In this document: positions 1 through 5,456 of the stretch, piece by piece | Layout of the letters: each line of letters starts with the position of its first letter | Numbering within the stretch: position 1 is the stretch's first letter | From: Bacteroidetes bacterium QH_10_64_19 | Lineage (GTDB): Bacteria > Bacteroidota > Rhodothermia > Rhodothermales > Salinibacteraceae | Direction: 5' to 3' | DNA: 5,779 nt | Assembly: GCA_003023125.1 (NCBI GenBank) | Contig: PXSY01000164.1 | Span: 1-5,779, forward strand | Program-made: the position numbers and the translations under genes | The notes under the pieces: generated by a model | Told to the model about the DNA's origin: nothing | Database searches by the model: none | What the model saw: only the letters and a program-made list of their open reading frames with translations

Positions 1-36
1 ATCGACTTCGCCTCGTAGGGTCATCCAGGCCGCCCT

Positions 37-47
37 GTCAGCCTGAC
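37..47. promoter_or_regulatory. Short perfect palindrome near the left edge
   Basis: GTCAGCCTGAC has 5-nt arms around one base, next to an AT-rich stretch (about 52-92) that stands out from the GC-rich background. It lies between the end of the acidic protein gene and a possible leftward ATG at 22-24. This could be a promoter/operator for a gene beyond the edge, but 11 nt of symmetry is weak evidence. Confidence 0.2.
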
Positions 48-89
48 GTGTTCGTTGTAAAACTATGCACGCCAATATTTTATCGGTAT

Positions 90-890
90 TCAGAATGGAA
101 GGTCACTGTCCGGCTCGAAGCTCTCATTTTCGCGGAGCACCGCCTCGTCCGCGATCATGTCGATCACATCGGGCACCTGTCCCACCGACAGGTGGTCCAC
201 GTCGGAGACGCTCGCAGCGTCGAGCACGCGGTGAAGGTAGTCCTCGTCGCGTCCGCAGTACTCGGCAAATCCCATGAGCTTGTCCCCGAGCGGCCCGTCG
301 GAAATGGTCGTCTCGCCCACGAGTTGCTCTGATGGGTGTCCCTTCAGCCGACGCCGGAGTGCCTCCGCGGCCTGCTCGATCTCGGCCTGGGACCGGGTCT
401 GAGACGAAGCGGCCGCCTCGTCCGTTGAGGTGTCGTCCTGCGCAGTGGGTGCGGAAGCGGCCTCCTCCGAAGAATCGGCGGGCTGAGATGGCGGCGCTGC
501 CTCCTGGGACGGCGCCTCGTCCTCTGCGCCCTCAATTCGATTCCCGTCCGGATCAATCTGCCAGGTGTCCCCGCTCGCCCGGTCGTAGACCTCAATGTTC
601 TGATCGTATCCCACGTAGATGCCAAGCGGGTTGGTGTCAGTCACTCCCAGGTCGAGCGTATAATTGACGGCGTCGCCGTACGCGCGCAGCCGCATCTTGT
701 CGAAGGTCCCGTGCTCACTCTCAAGGTCGCGGTCGTAGATCAGAAACACCTCCTCCGCCCCCGAGGCCTGGCGAAGCCGCTGCTCCGCCTGTTCAATCTC
801 GCGGATGATCTCCTGGCAGTGCGCCAGTTCTTTCAGGGTGCCTTCGAACGAAAACGAAAGGTCGGCGATCGAAAAATGGCCCGTGGGCAT
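90..890 (-). CDS. Unrecognised acidic protein with an SSB-like C-terminal tip
   Basis: I do not recognise this 266-residue protein as a known family. It has no signal peptide or membrane helix, so it is probably cytoplasmic. Residues 1-118 look like a folded alpha/beta domain: helix 19-42 (LKELAHCQEIIREIEQAEQR), then strands EEVFLIYDRD, KMRLRAYGDAVNYTLDLGV, GIYVGYDQNIEVYD and DTWQIDPDG. Residues 119-167 are an acidic, A/S/P/E-rich, probably disordered linker. Residues 168-250 are helical (AEIEQAAEALRRRLKG, DYLHRVLDAASVSDVDHL, then SVGQVPDVIDMIADE). Segments of this 'L---Q---VI--I' kind occur at the ends of some DNA-recombination proteins, a loose resemblance only. The last residues, FEPDSDLPF, are acidic and end in Asp-Leu-Pro-Phe, like the tip of SSB proteins that binds repair and replication partners. 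The acidic composition fits a salt-in halophile. The ATG at 890 is the first start; there is no ribosome-binding site. It may lie outside the Bat operon, given the 229-nt spacer. Confidence 0.75.
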   Translation of the reverse strand: MPTGHFSIADLSFSFEGTLKELAHCQEIIREIEQAEQRLRQASGAEEVFLIYDRDLESEHGTFDKMRLRAYGDAVNYTLDLGVTDTNPLGIYVGYDQNIEVYDRASGDTWQIDPDGNRIEGAEDEAPSQEAAPPSQPADSSEEAASAPTAQDDTSTDEAAASSQTRSQAEIEQAAEALRRRLKGHPSEQLVGETTISDGPLGDKLMGFAEYCGRDEDYLHRVLDAASVSDVDHLSVGQVPDVIDMIADEAVLRENESFEPDSDLPF

Positions 891-930
891 GATGGATAGG
901 GGCGTTGCTCAGGAAAAGCGAATCGGGCGA

Positions 931-954
931 CCGGGGTGTCTCCACGAACCCCGG
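931..954. other. GC-rich hairpin in the leader of the acidic protein gene
   Basis: CCGGGGT (931-937) and ACCCCGG (948-954) are perfect 7-bp inverted arms with a 10-nt loop. It lies 41-64 nt upstream of the start at 890. With no T run on either strand it is not a standard terminator. If transcription continues from batE it would form in the intergenic mRNA; otherwise it would be a leader hairpin or part of a terminator that does not need U residues. Confidence 0.35.
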
Positions 955-960
955 AGTCGA

Positions 961-978
961 CTTTGCACGTGTGCGAAG
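961..978. promoter_or_regulatory. Imperfect 18-nt palindrome around CACGTG-like core, upstream of the acidic protein gene
   Basis: CTTTGCACGTGTGCGAAG is symmetric at 7 of 9 base pairs and lies 71-88 nt upstream of the gene start at 890. The position and dyad symmetry suit an operator for a dimeric regulator, but no regulator or clear -35/-10 sequence can be tied to it. A 7-nt direct repeat, AGATCCC, at 999-1005 and 1012-1018 is close by. No gene is supported in the whole 891-1119 spacer. Confidence 0.25.
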
Positions 979-1096
979 CATGTCAGCAATTTAACGAGAG
1001 ATCCCTCCTCCAGATCCCGCATGTCGCCTGCCGCCCCTCGTTCTCGGTCTACGGAAATGGATGCTCCGGCTGCCGATCTCGATTTCGTTCTATGGA

Positions 1097-1121
1097 GACC
1101 CCATTCGCCCGAGGCGGGGTC
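1097..1121 (-). other. Inverted repeat overlapping the batE stop codon
   Basis: GACCCC (1097-1102) and GGGGTC (1116-1121) are perfect 6-bp inverted arms around a 13-nt loop. On the transcript the first arm begins inside the batE TGA stop. No T run follows, so a Rho-independent terminator is not well supported; an mRNA-stabilising or processing hairpin is possible. Confidence 0.25.
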
Positions 1122-1848
1122 ACACGTCACCGATCGCCCGAGTCGGCACCCACCCGTCCGTCCGATCCGGCAGTCGGACCCGGACCCACTCCGGGCCGCG
1201 GGCCTGCGCCGCCTCTTCGGGCGCGGTCCGGAGCGGCACGTTCTCCTTCAGGACGACGGCCCGGCGCTCGCGGTCCTGCACGAACGACGTGCCCAGGGCG
1301 ACGACGATGAGCAGCACCCCCACTCCCCCGAGGCCCCACCCGACCGAGGCGGATCCCCCAAGATGCCGGAGCCACTCGTCCCTAAGCACCACCGCGAGCC
1401 CCCCAATGCTCAGGACCAGTACGCCCCCCCCAAACAGGAGCAGGGGCGACCATCCCTCAACCACGACCGCGAGGCCACGCGGCGGTAGCCCCCGCAGCGG
1501 AAGTCCCGCCCGGCGCCGCACATGCTCTAGGTTGTGCCGGAGCCGTGGATCGTCGGGACGCAGCCGACGCGCCTTTTCGTAGGCCCGCACGGCCGGCCCC
1601 ACGCGGTCGAGTCGGGCGTAGGCATTGCCCAGGTTATGGTACAGCGCGCCACTCGCGTAGCCCGCATCGAGGACCATCCGGTAGCCCTCCACCGCCTGCT
1701 CGTACTGGCCTTTCGCATACGCCTCATTGGCCGCCTCGAAGCGACGGAGGAGGTCACCGGGCTGTGCCGCGGCGGAGGCGACCATCAAACCGAGACCGCC
1801 GACGAGGAGCATAAGGCGACGTAGGACCAGGCCCGTGAAGACGATCAT
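1120..1848 (-). CDS. batE: BatE-like TPR membrane protein with short SH3-like tail
   Basis: A 242-residue protein. It begins with a signal peptide (RRLMLLVGGLGLMVASAAAQ, cleavage near residue 28) and two TPRs: about 35-68 (FEAANEAYAKGQYEQAVEGY) and 69-102 (ALYHNLGNAYARLDRVGPAV, then RLRPDDPRLRHNLE). Two membrane helices follow, about 134-156 (LLLFGGGVLVLSIGGLAVVL) and 170-190 (GWGLGGVGVLLIVVALGTSF). The last 47 residues resemble a bacterial SH3-like domain: AVVLKENVPLRTAPEE at its start and VRVRLPDRTDGWVPTRAI at its end. This TPR-TM-TM-SH3 order is typical of BatE, the last protein of the Bat set. The SH3-like part looks about 12-15 residues short: the usual strand with 'L-EG--V-V' between the two segments is absent, though the frame is intact. 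The ATG at 1848 is chosen because the signal peptide follows directly; there is no Shine-Dalgarno sequence, as is common in this phylum. Confidence 0.85.
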   Translation of the reverse strand: MIVFTGLVLRRLMLLVGGLGLMVASAAAQPGDLLRRFEAANEAYAKGQYEQAVEGYRMVLDAGYASGALYHNLGNAYARLDRVGPAVRAYEKARRLRPDDPRLRHNLEHVRRRAGLPLRGLPPRGLAVVVEGWSPLLLFGGGVLVLSIGGLAVVLRDEWLRHLGGSASVGWGLGGVGVLLIVVALGTSFVQDRERRAVVLKENVPLRTAPEEAAQARGPEWVRVRLPDRTDGWVPTRAIGDV

Positions 1849-1914
1849 GTCGGGATCGGGGTCGGCGTGGAAGAGACAGCGATTGGGCGAGACCCGAGCC
1901 CCACGGGCGGACAG

Positions 1915-2523
1915 TCATTTGGCCTCGGTCGAGTTCTCCGGGGCCGGAAGGTGCTCGTCGAGCCGGCGCAGCACGGCTTGGGCCTCGTTGACGACCGCGC
2001 TTCCGGACGCTCGGGACGCTGCAGGCGCATACTGGGCCTCGTCACAGCGATCGAGGAGCCCGTACAGCGCGTCGCGAAGGTCGTCCGGCGTGTCGTGGCG
2101 CGCGAGGTGCCGATCGAGCGCCGACCGCGTCAGGGGCGTCCTATCTTTCCCCAACCGCTCCTTGAGGAACGTGCGGACGGCCCCCTCCACGGCCTCGTAG
2201 ACCGCTGACTCGGCGCCAGGCCGGCTATTTTGAAGACGCTGGCGCACGTCTCGGAGCTGCTCCTGTGCCACGTCGAGGGACGGGTCCGAGTCCGTAGGGC
2301 TCGTGGCACGGAGTGCCGTCCCCCAGCGCCGATACATGAGCCCTCCACCTACGAGCAGGACCGGAATCAGCAGGGGCACATACGCCCAGGGCCACCGGAA
2401 CAGCGGCGGCCGATCGGTTGGGCTCCAGTGCGCCTCGTCCGCCGTCATGATACCGGCCATGGCCCCCACCGGCAGGCCATTGCCGGTCCGTCCTACCGCT
2501 CGGGGGGCCGCCTCGCCGGACAC
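1915..2523 (-). CDS. batD: BatD, C-terminal fragment with the membrane anchor
   Basis: The longest frame with a start begins at GTG 2523, but homology begins earlier, at 2580 (FDPDAGRYETLRAEGPTLQV, the end of the third BatD beta domain). The GTG is therefore an internal codon, not a real start. From 2523 the order is a polar linker (residues 1-45), one membrane helix (about 47-65, AYVPLLIPVLLVGGGLMYRR) and a cytoplasmic helical domain (about 80-195). That domain carries EAVEGAVRTFLKERLG, LTRSALDRHL and LLDRCDEAQYAPAAS, the last being the usual BatD ending 'L--C--A-YAP'. Together with the N-terminal part it would give about 580 residues, slightly under full BatD length. It overlaps the N-terminal fragment's stop by 31 nt. 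Without a signal peptide or a good start, separate expression is doubtful. Reinitiation at the overlap or at ATG 2460 is possible but unproven. The 66-nt gap to batE holds nothing I recognise. Confidence 0.75.
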   Translation of the reverse strand: MSGEAAPRAVGRTGNGLPVGAMAGIMTADEAHWSPTDRPPLFRWPWAYVPLLIPVLLVGGGLMYRRWGTALRATSPTDSDPSLDVAQEQLRDVRQRLQNSRPGAESAVYEAVEGAVRTFLKERLGKDRTPLTRSALDRHLARHDTPDDLRDALYGLLDRCDEAQYAPAASRASGSAVVNEAQAVLRRLDEHLPAPENSTEAK

Positions 2524-3659
2524 CTGCAGGGTCGGGCCCTCCGCCCGGAGGGTTTCGTAGCGCCCCGCGTCGGGATCGAAACGGTCGGCTCGTACGCCTC
2601 GACGGTCGTTGGCAAATCCAGGGGCGGGGCGGAGAGCGTGGTCAGCAGTCCGGTGCCGTTCACCTGTACCTCCAGAAACACGGGGTCGCCCACCGTCGCA
2701 CTGTCGGCATTGGAGCTCACGGACATCGAAAACTGTCCGACCGCCCCGTCGAACGAGGGCGGCGCCCCCGATGGCAAGGGCCTTACCTCTAACGACAGGC
2801 TCCGCGAGGCCAGCCGAACGGGCTCGAACCGGCCCCGGACGGCCGGACTGTTCCGGCGCATGCGCACTGTCCCCTGCGCCTCTGTCTCAATGCGGAGGGG
2901 CTCCACGTGGAGGGTGCCGGGCCGGGTGGGGAACAGGGCCACGCGCTTCAGCACGACGGTCTCGTAGTCCCGCCCGTACGCTCGCCGTCGCCGTGGGGTG
3001 GGCCGCGAGGCCACATTGAACTCCTCCCGCCAGAAGCCCGGCGCGTCCCACGACTCGGCGAGGCGGCTGCGGCGGAGCCGAACGCCGGGCCGATAATACA
3101 GGCGGTATTCAGCGACGACCTGCTCGTTCTGATACGCCCGATCGGTCGTTGCGGTGACCCGCACGAACAGATCGCGCTCGTCCAGGGTGGCGTCGGAGGG
3201 CCGACCGTCCGGATGGGTGAGGGTGGGCGACGACAAGCGCTCCGGCTCTGGGGCGACCTGCACCCGAATGGCGCCTGTCGTGTACTCCGTGCCCCGAATG
3301 GTCACGGTCACGGGCTGGATGTGCGCTGTTCCCGGCTCCTCGGGCCGAAACCGCCACGAAAAGGTCACTGCCTGCTGTGGGCGATCCCCCGTGGACGACC
3401 GCACCCGACGCGTCTCGGGTCCACGACTCCGGGACTCCAGGTTGGTCACGGCAGGCTGCTCCGGGGGCTGAACGACAGTCGCCGGGACGCCCTCCACGGT
3501 AACTGTAAATACCACCGTCTGCCCCACTTCGACCGTCGTCGGCTCAGCCTCGGCCATCACCTGTACCGAAGAACTCTGGGCGCACACGGCCCCCACAACC
3601 CCAGCGCTCAGCGCTAGACAGAGAACCGTTCGAATGATGCAACGCTTCGGAGGCCTCAT
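2493..3659 (-). CDS. batD: BatD, N-terminal fragment (frame lost after residue 360)
   Basis: BatD is an exported, Ig-like multi-domain protein of the Bat envelope system, normally near 600 residues with a single membrane anchor near the C-terminus. The signal peptide is clear (MRPPKRC, core IIRTVLCLALSAGVVGAV, cleavage around VCA-QS). Residues 31-136 form the first beta domain (VEVGQTVVFTVTVEG, ending YTTGAIRVQV). Residues 163-260 form the second (LFVRVTATTDRAYQNEQVV, APGFWREEF, Y-TVVLKRVALFPTRPGTL). Residues 285-360 form the third, with the family signatures SLEVRPLPSGAPPSFDGAVG and APPLDLPTTVEAYEPTV. After Val360 (codon 2580-2582) the similarity stops and 28 arginine/proline-rich residues run to a TAG at 2493. 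The missing part continues in another frame as the next entry, so the gene is probably a pseudogene or encodes a protein without its anchor. The start lies 46 nt beyond the MITE-like element and has no clear ribosome-binding site. Confidence 0.85.
   Translation of the reverse strand: MRPPKRCIIRTVLCLALSAGVVGAVCAQSSSVQVMAEAEPTTVEVGQTVVFTVTVEGVPATVVQPPEQPAVTNLESRSRGPETRRVRSSTGDRPQQAVTFSWRFRPEEPGTAHIQPVTVTIRGTEYTTGAIRVQVAPEPERLSSPTLTHPDGRPSDATLDERDLFVRVTATTDRAYQNEQVVAEYRLYYRPGVRLRRSRLAESWDAPGFWREEFNVASRPTPRRRRAYGRDYETVVLKRVALFPTRPGTLHVEPLRIETEAQGTVRMRRNSPAVRGRFEPVRLASRSLSLEVRPLPSGAPPSFDGAVGQFSMSVSSNADSATVGDPVFLEVQVNGTGLLTTLSAPPLDLPTTVEAYEPTVSIPTRGATKPSGRRARPCRCPARRPPER
2575..2585 (-). other. batD deletion/frameshift junction
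   Basis: Upstream of 2580 the minus strand reads BatD residues ...EAYEPTV in the start frame. From 2580 the family motif FDPDAGRYETL appears, but in the frame one base back. In BatD proteins these two motifs are normally separated by about 30-37 residues containing a G-(I/V)-G-K-F-Y-(I/L)-P-R-G-type segment, and that segment is absent here. A net loss of 3k+1 bases, roughly 90-110 nt, explains both the missing segment and the frame change. The missing length is estimated from family memory, not from an alignment. Confidence 0.7.
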
Positions 3660-3705
3660 ATGGATGTGATGGCTCCACAGGGACCGAACGTGAGTTAAGG
3701 GTTGA

Positions 3706-3715
3706 GAACCTGTTT
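3706..3715 (+). repeat. Left terminal inverted repeat of the MITE-like element
   Basis: GAACCTGTTT, followed by two unmatched bases and CGAG, pairs with the right end at 3904-3913. The preceding triplet TGA (3703-3705) is the left copy of the proposed target duplication. Confidence 0.6.
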
Positions 3716-3903
3716 GACGAGATGTCTACGGCCCTCCCCAACGAGTACTCGGTCGCTTCGCTCCCAGCGCAAAGTGGCTTCTGCATTCGCTTGGTAGCCC
3801 ACCAGGGGTATGACCTCGTTCTCACTTGGCCCCCGCTACAAGGCTCGTTTGGGCGCCATTTTGCAACTTCGCCCATTGTGTCTCGGCTTCCCATCCGCTC
3901 GCA

Positions 3904-3913
3904 AAACAGGTTC
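3904..3913 (-). repeat. Right terminal inverted repeat of the MITE-like element
   Basis: AAACAGGTTC is the perfect inverted copy of the left end. Read inward on the minus strand it continues TGCGAG, against GACGAG at the left end. The following TGA (3914-3916) is the right copy of the proposed target duplication. Confidence 0.6.
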
Positions 3914-3939
3914 TGAGGCGAACACTGCCCTGTCGCCCG

Positions 3940-3954
3940 CCGTCGTGACGACGG
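3940..3954. promoter_or_regulatory. 15-nt perfect palindrome in the batC-batD gap
   Basis: CCGTCGTGACGACGG has two 7-nt arms (CCGTCGT / ACGACGG) around one base, 69 nt after the batC stop in transcription direction. As RNA it would form a 6-bp GC-rich stem with a 3-nt loop. There is no T run after it on either strand, so it is not a standard intrinsic terminator. It could be a protein-binding site, an RNA-processing hairpin or chance in GC-rich DNA. A weaker AT-rich repeat, AATTG-N7-CAATT, lies nearby at about 3969-3985. Otherwise I see nothing in 3917-4022. Confidence 0.3.
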
Positions 3955-4022
3955 GAGACCGGAGGCATAATTGGAAATCACAATTTGGCGTTTTCCACCT
4001 CTCTTCGTTCGAACGTCCCCGC

Positions 4023-4634
4023 TCACCAATCTTTTCCGACGGATGCCTCCGCCTCTGCGTCTTGTCCCTGCACCTCACGGAGCAGCTTCATCTCTTGATT
4101 CTGAAGGGCGCGCAGCAGGCGCGCGGCCTGCTCGCGGGTCAAGGCATTGCGCTCTGCGGGCTCGCCGTCCCGGACCGACGGATTGCCGGATCGCGGTGCT
4201 CCCCCGCCGGCCTGTCCAGACCCGCCTGCCTGCTGGGACTGCGAGGATTGCGGGGCCGATGTCTCCTCGTCCTGCGCCCCTTGCTGTTGACCCTCTTCCC
4301 CCGACGCCTCCGACTGTTGTTCTTGGCCGCCGTCTCCACGCGACTGCTGGCTCTGGCTCTGGGACTGATTCGAGGCGCCTTGCTGCGATCCCCCACCGCC
4401 GCCCTGGTCTTCGGACGCCTGATTCAGCTTCTCCCGGAGGGCCTGCAGGCGTGGATCCGACGGGGCCACCTCCAGCCCCCGCTCCACCGCCTGCTGGGCC
4501 GCCTGTTTGTTGCCAGCGACATACTGCTGCGCAGCCTTGTGGAAGTAGGCCTCAGCCGACTGGGCAAGTGCCGGCGCCCCGCTCAGCACGAGCACGAGCC
4601 CCCCAACAATTCCGGTCCAGCGAACGAGCATCAT
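4023..4634 (-). CDS. batC: BatC-type periplasmic protein: TPR-like region, Q/S/G-rich linker, KDW tail
   Basis: A 203-residue protein with a clear signal peptide: MMLVRW, hydrophobic core GIVGGLVLVLSGAPALA, probable cleavage after ALA near residue 24. Residues 27-68 form one TPR-like helix pair (AEAYFHKAAQQYVAGNKQAA, then LEVAPSDPRLQALREKLNQ). Residues 73-150 are low complexity, almost only Q, S, G, A and E, and probably disordered. A conserved-looking end follows: LTREQAARLLRALQNQEMKL (about 165-184), then a terminal Lys-Asp-Trp. A helix starting 'EQA-RLL-AL---E' and a final KDW is the typical C-terminus of BatC proteins in Bacteroidota, so this gene is complete at its 3' end. The start overlaps the upstream stop by ATGA. 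Only one TPR unit remains here; the others sit in the upstream gene, so the usual BatC content is divided between two exported proteins. Confidence 0.85.
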   Translation of the reverse strand: MMLVRWTGIVGGLVLVLSGAPALAQSAEAYFHKAAQQYVAGNKQAAQQAVERGLEVAPSDPRLQALREKLNQASEDQGGGGGSQQGASNQSQSQSQQSRGDGGQEQQSEASGEEGQQQGAQDEETSAPQSSQSQQAGGSGQAGGGAPRSGNPSVRDGEPAERNALTREQAARLLRALQNQEMKLLREVQGQDAEAEASVGKDW

Positions 4635-5272
4635 GGGTCTGTGCGGGCAATCTGAGCAACTTCTTCGATGCGCTTGATGAAGCCGCGGTACGCCCGAACC
4701 GTCGAGTCTTGCTGCAGCCCGTCCTTCATGAGGGCCGAGGCGGTCGTGTACTCCGAGCGCGCCGCGAGGGCCTCCGCCTCCTTCTTCAGCCGACGGGCGT
4801 AGGCAGAGGGGTTCACGAAGGAGGACTCGTCGGCGGAGCGGTCCGGGTGCCGGCGCTTCAGAAACTCATAGTTGTACCGGGCGGCCTCGTGTTCGGGGTC
4901 GAGCAGGAGGACCTCTCTGTAGCGGCGGAGGGCCTCGTTGTGGTTGTTCATTTCGGCGGATAGATTGGCGGCGTTGAAGAGCACCCGCACGCGCTCGGCG
5001 TTGGTGGAGGCGGTCCGGCGGGCCTGCTCGAAGGCCGCCCGGGCGGCATGGAGGCGGCCCTGCCGGTGGAGCGCAAGGCCCCGATTGTTCTGGAGGCCGG
5101 TGTAGACGGCGCCAGTCGTGTCGGCGAGGGCCTCCAGCCCGTCTTTGTACGTCGCCGCCGCGGCGGCATACCGCTCCTCCTCAAAGTGCGTGTTGCCCTC
5201 GCGTCCCTTCTGCGGGCCCCTGTCGCCGAGCAGGCCGAAGAGAAGTAGTATGATCACCGCGCGCGCAGCCAT
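4631..5272 (-). CDS. Exported TPR protein of the Bat operon (BatC-like N-terminal type)
   Basis: A 213-residue protein. The start has a short basic stretch and a hydrophobic core (residues 5-15, VIILLLFGLLG), suggesting export or membrane anchoring. At least three TPR-like helix pairs follow: about 23-50 (GNTHFEEERYAAAAATYKDG), 57-90 (NNRGLALHRQGRLHAARAAF) and 95-127 (LFNAANLSAEMNNHNEALRR, then LLLDPEHEAARYNYEFL). The third has the 'P-E-ARYN' ending common in BatC and BatE. Residues 145-208 are charged and helical with no recognised domain. The ATG at 5272 is the furthest possible start, because TAG lies in frame six bases upstream. The stop overlaps the next gene's start as ATGA, suggesting translational coupling. 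TPRs mediate protein contacts, so a scaffold role in the Bat envelope complex is likely. A dedicated gene symbol is not certain, since the BatC hallmark tail is in the next gene. Confidence 0.85.
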   Translation of the reverse strand: MAARAVIILLLFGLLGDRGPQKGREGNTHFEEERYAAAAATYKDGLEALADTTGAVYTGLQNNRGLALHRQGRLHAARAAFEQARRTASTNAERVRVLFNAANLSAEMNNHNEALRRYREVLLLDPEHEAARYNYEFLKRRHPDRSADESSFVNPSAYARRLKKEAEALAARSEYTTASALMKDGLQQDSTVRAYRGFIKRIEEVAQIARTDP

Positions 5273-5344
5273 CTTCTAAAGACGGACTCGTTATCGATCC
5301 TGCGTCCACTTCGCAACCGGATAGCCCTGCATTTAAATGGAAAA

Positions 5345-5390
5345 AAGAGGAGAGAGCGAAACGGTATGCGTCCGAAGCGTCTCTCCCCCT
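5345..5390 (-). terminator. Terminator-like hairpin between batB and the TPR gene
   Basis: Read on the minus strand, GGAGAGA (about 5380-5386) can pair with TCTCTCC (5348-5354). The stem extends by G-U/G-C pairs to about ten base pairs. The loop is about 25 nt, and the 3' arm runs into T-rich TCTTTTTTCC (5339-5348). A stem followed by a T run just after the batB stop fits a weak intrinsic terminator or attenuator. The large loop and the purine/pyrimidine simplicity of the arms make it uncertain. The rest of the 184-nt spacer (5273-5456) has no gene and no convincing promoter; the best -35/-10 pair I see before the TPR gene is poor. Confidence 0.3.
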
Positions 5391-5456
5391 GTTCTCTCTC
5401 CCCGATGTCCCGGTAGATCCCCATACGCCGACGCCCACCGTTCGATTCCGCAGCGG

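Larger units (their letters stand above)
3706..3913. mobile_element. MITE-like element, 208 bp, with terminal inverted repeats and TGA target duplication
   Basis: The left end GAACCTGTTT (3706-3715) is the exact reverse complement of the right end AAACAGGTTC (3904-3913). After two unmatched bases the inner CGAG also matches, so 14 of 16 positions agree. TGA lies directly outside both ends (3703-3705 and 3914-3916), as expected of a 3-bp target-site duplication. From established knowledge, some IS5-family groups (IS1031/IS427 type) duplicate TNA triplets and have ends starting with GA-CCTG-like sequence; assigning this element to them is inference. The interior has no recognisable transposase. 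A 64-codon plus-strand frame (3722-3916) nearly fills it, but the product matches nothing I know. The element splits batC from batD and ends 46 nt before the batD ATG, so it may alter batD expression. A chance inverted repeat is possible but unlikely given length, spacing and flanking triplets. Confidence 0.6.

Noticed and set aside
1..24. Possible start of another leftward gene (ATG at 22-24, reading MTLRGEVD)
   Set aside because: Only eight codons are visible before the edge, with no ribosome-binding site and no recognisable motif.
805..1582. Plus-strand open frames of up to 227 codons opposite batE and the spacer
   Set aside because: They are arginine/proline-rich shadows of the minus-strand genes with no family features.
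2560..2600. Programmed -1 frameshift joining the two batD parts
   Set aside because: A slip back by one base would fuse the frames, but no slippery heptamer is present and a conserved segment of about 30 residues would still be missing, so a deletion explains the data better.
3722..3916. 64-codon plus-strand frame inside the MITE-like element
   Set aside because: It fills the element and its stop is the right TGA copy, but the product matches no transposase or other family I know, so coding is unsupported.
3544..4029. 161-codon minus-strand frame across the batC-batD gap
   Set aside because: It overlaps the batD signal-peptide region in another frame, runs through both ends of the element and has no recognisable domain.
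4080..4420. Repeat-like Q/S/G-rich stretch in batC considered as a DNA tandem repeat
   Set aside because: The codons vary and there is no regular unit; it is better described as a low-complexity protein linker.
3971..4963. Long plus-strand open frame of 330 codons opposite batC and the TPR gene
   Set aside because: It is proline/arginine-rich with no domain and lies antisense to two well-supported genes; long antisense frames are expected in GC-rich DNA.
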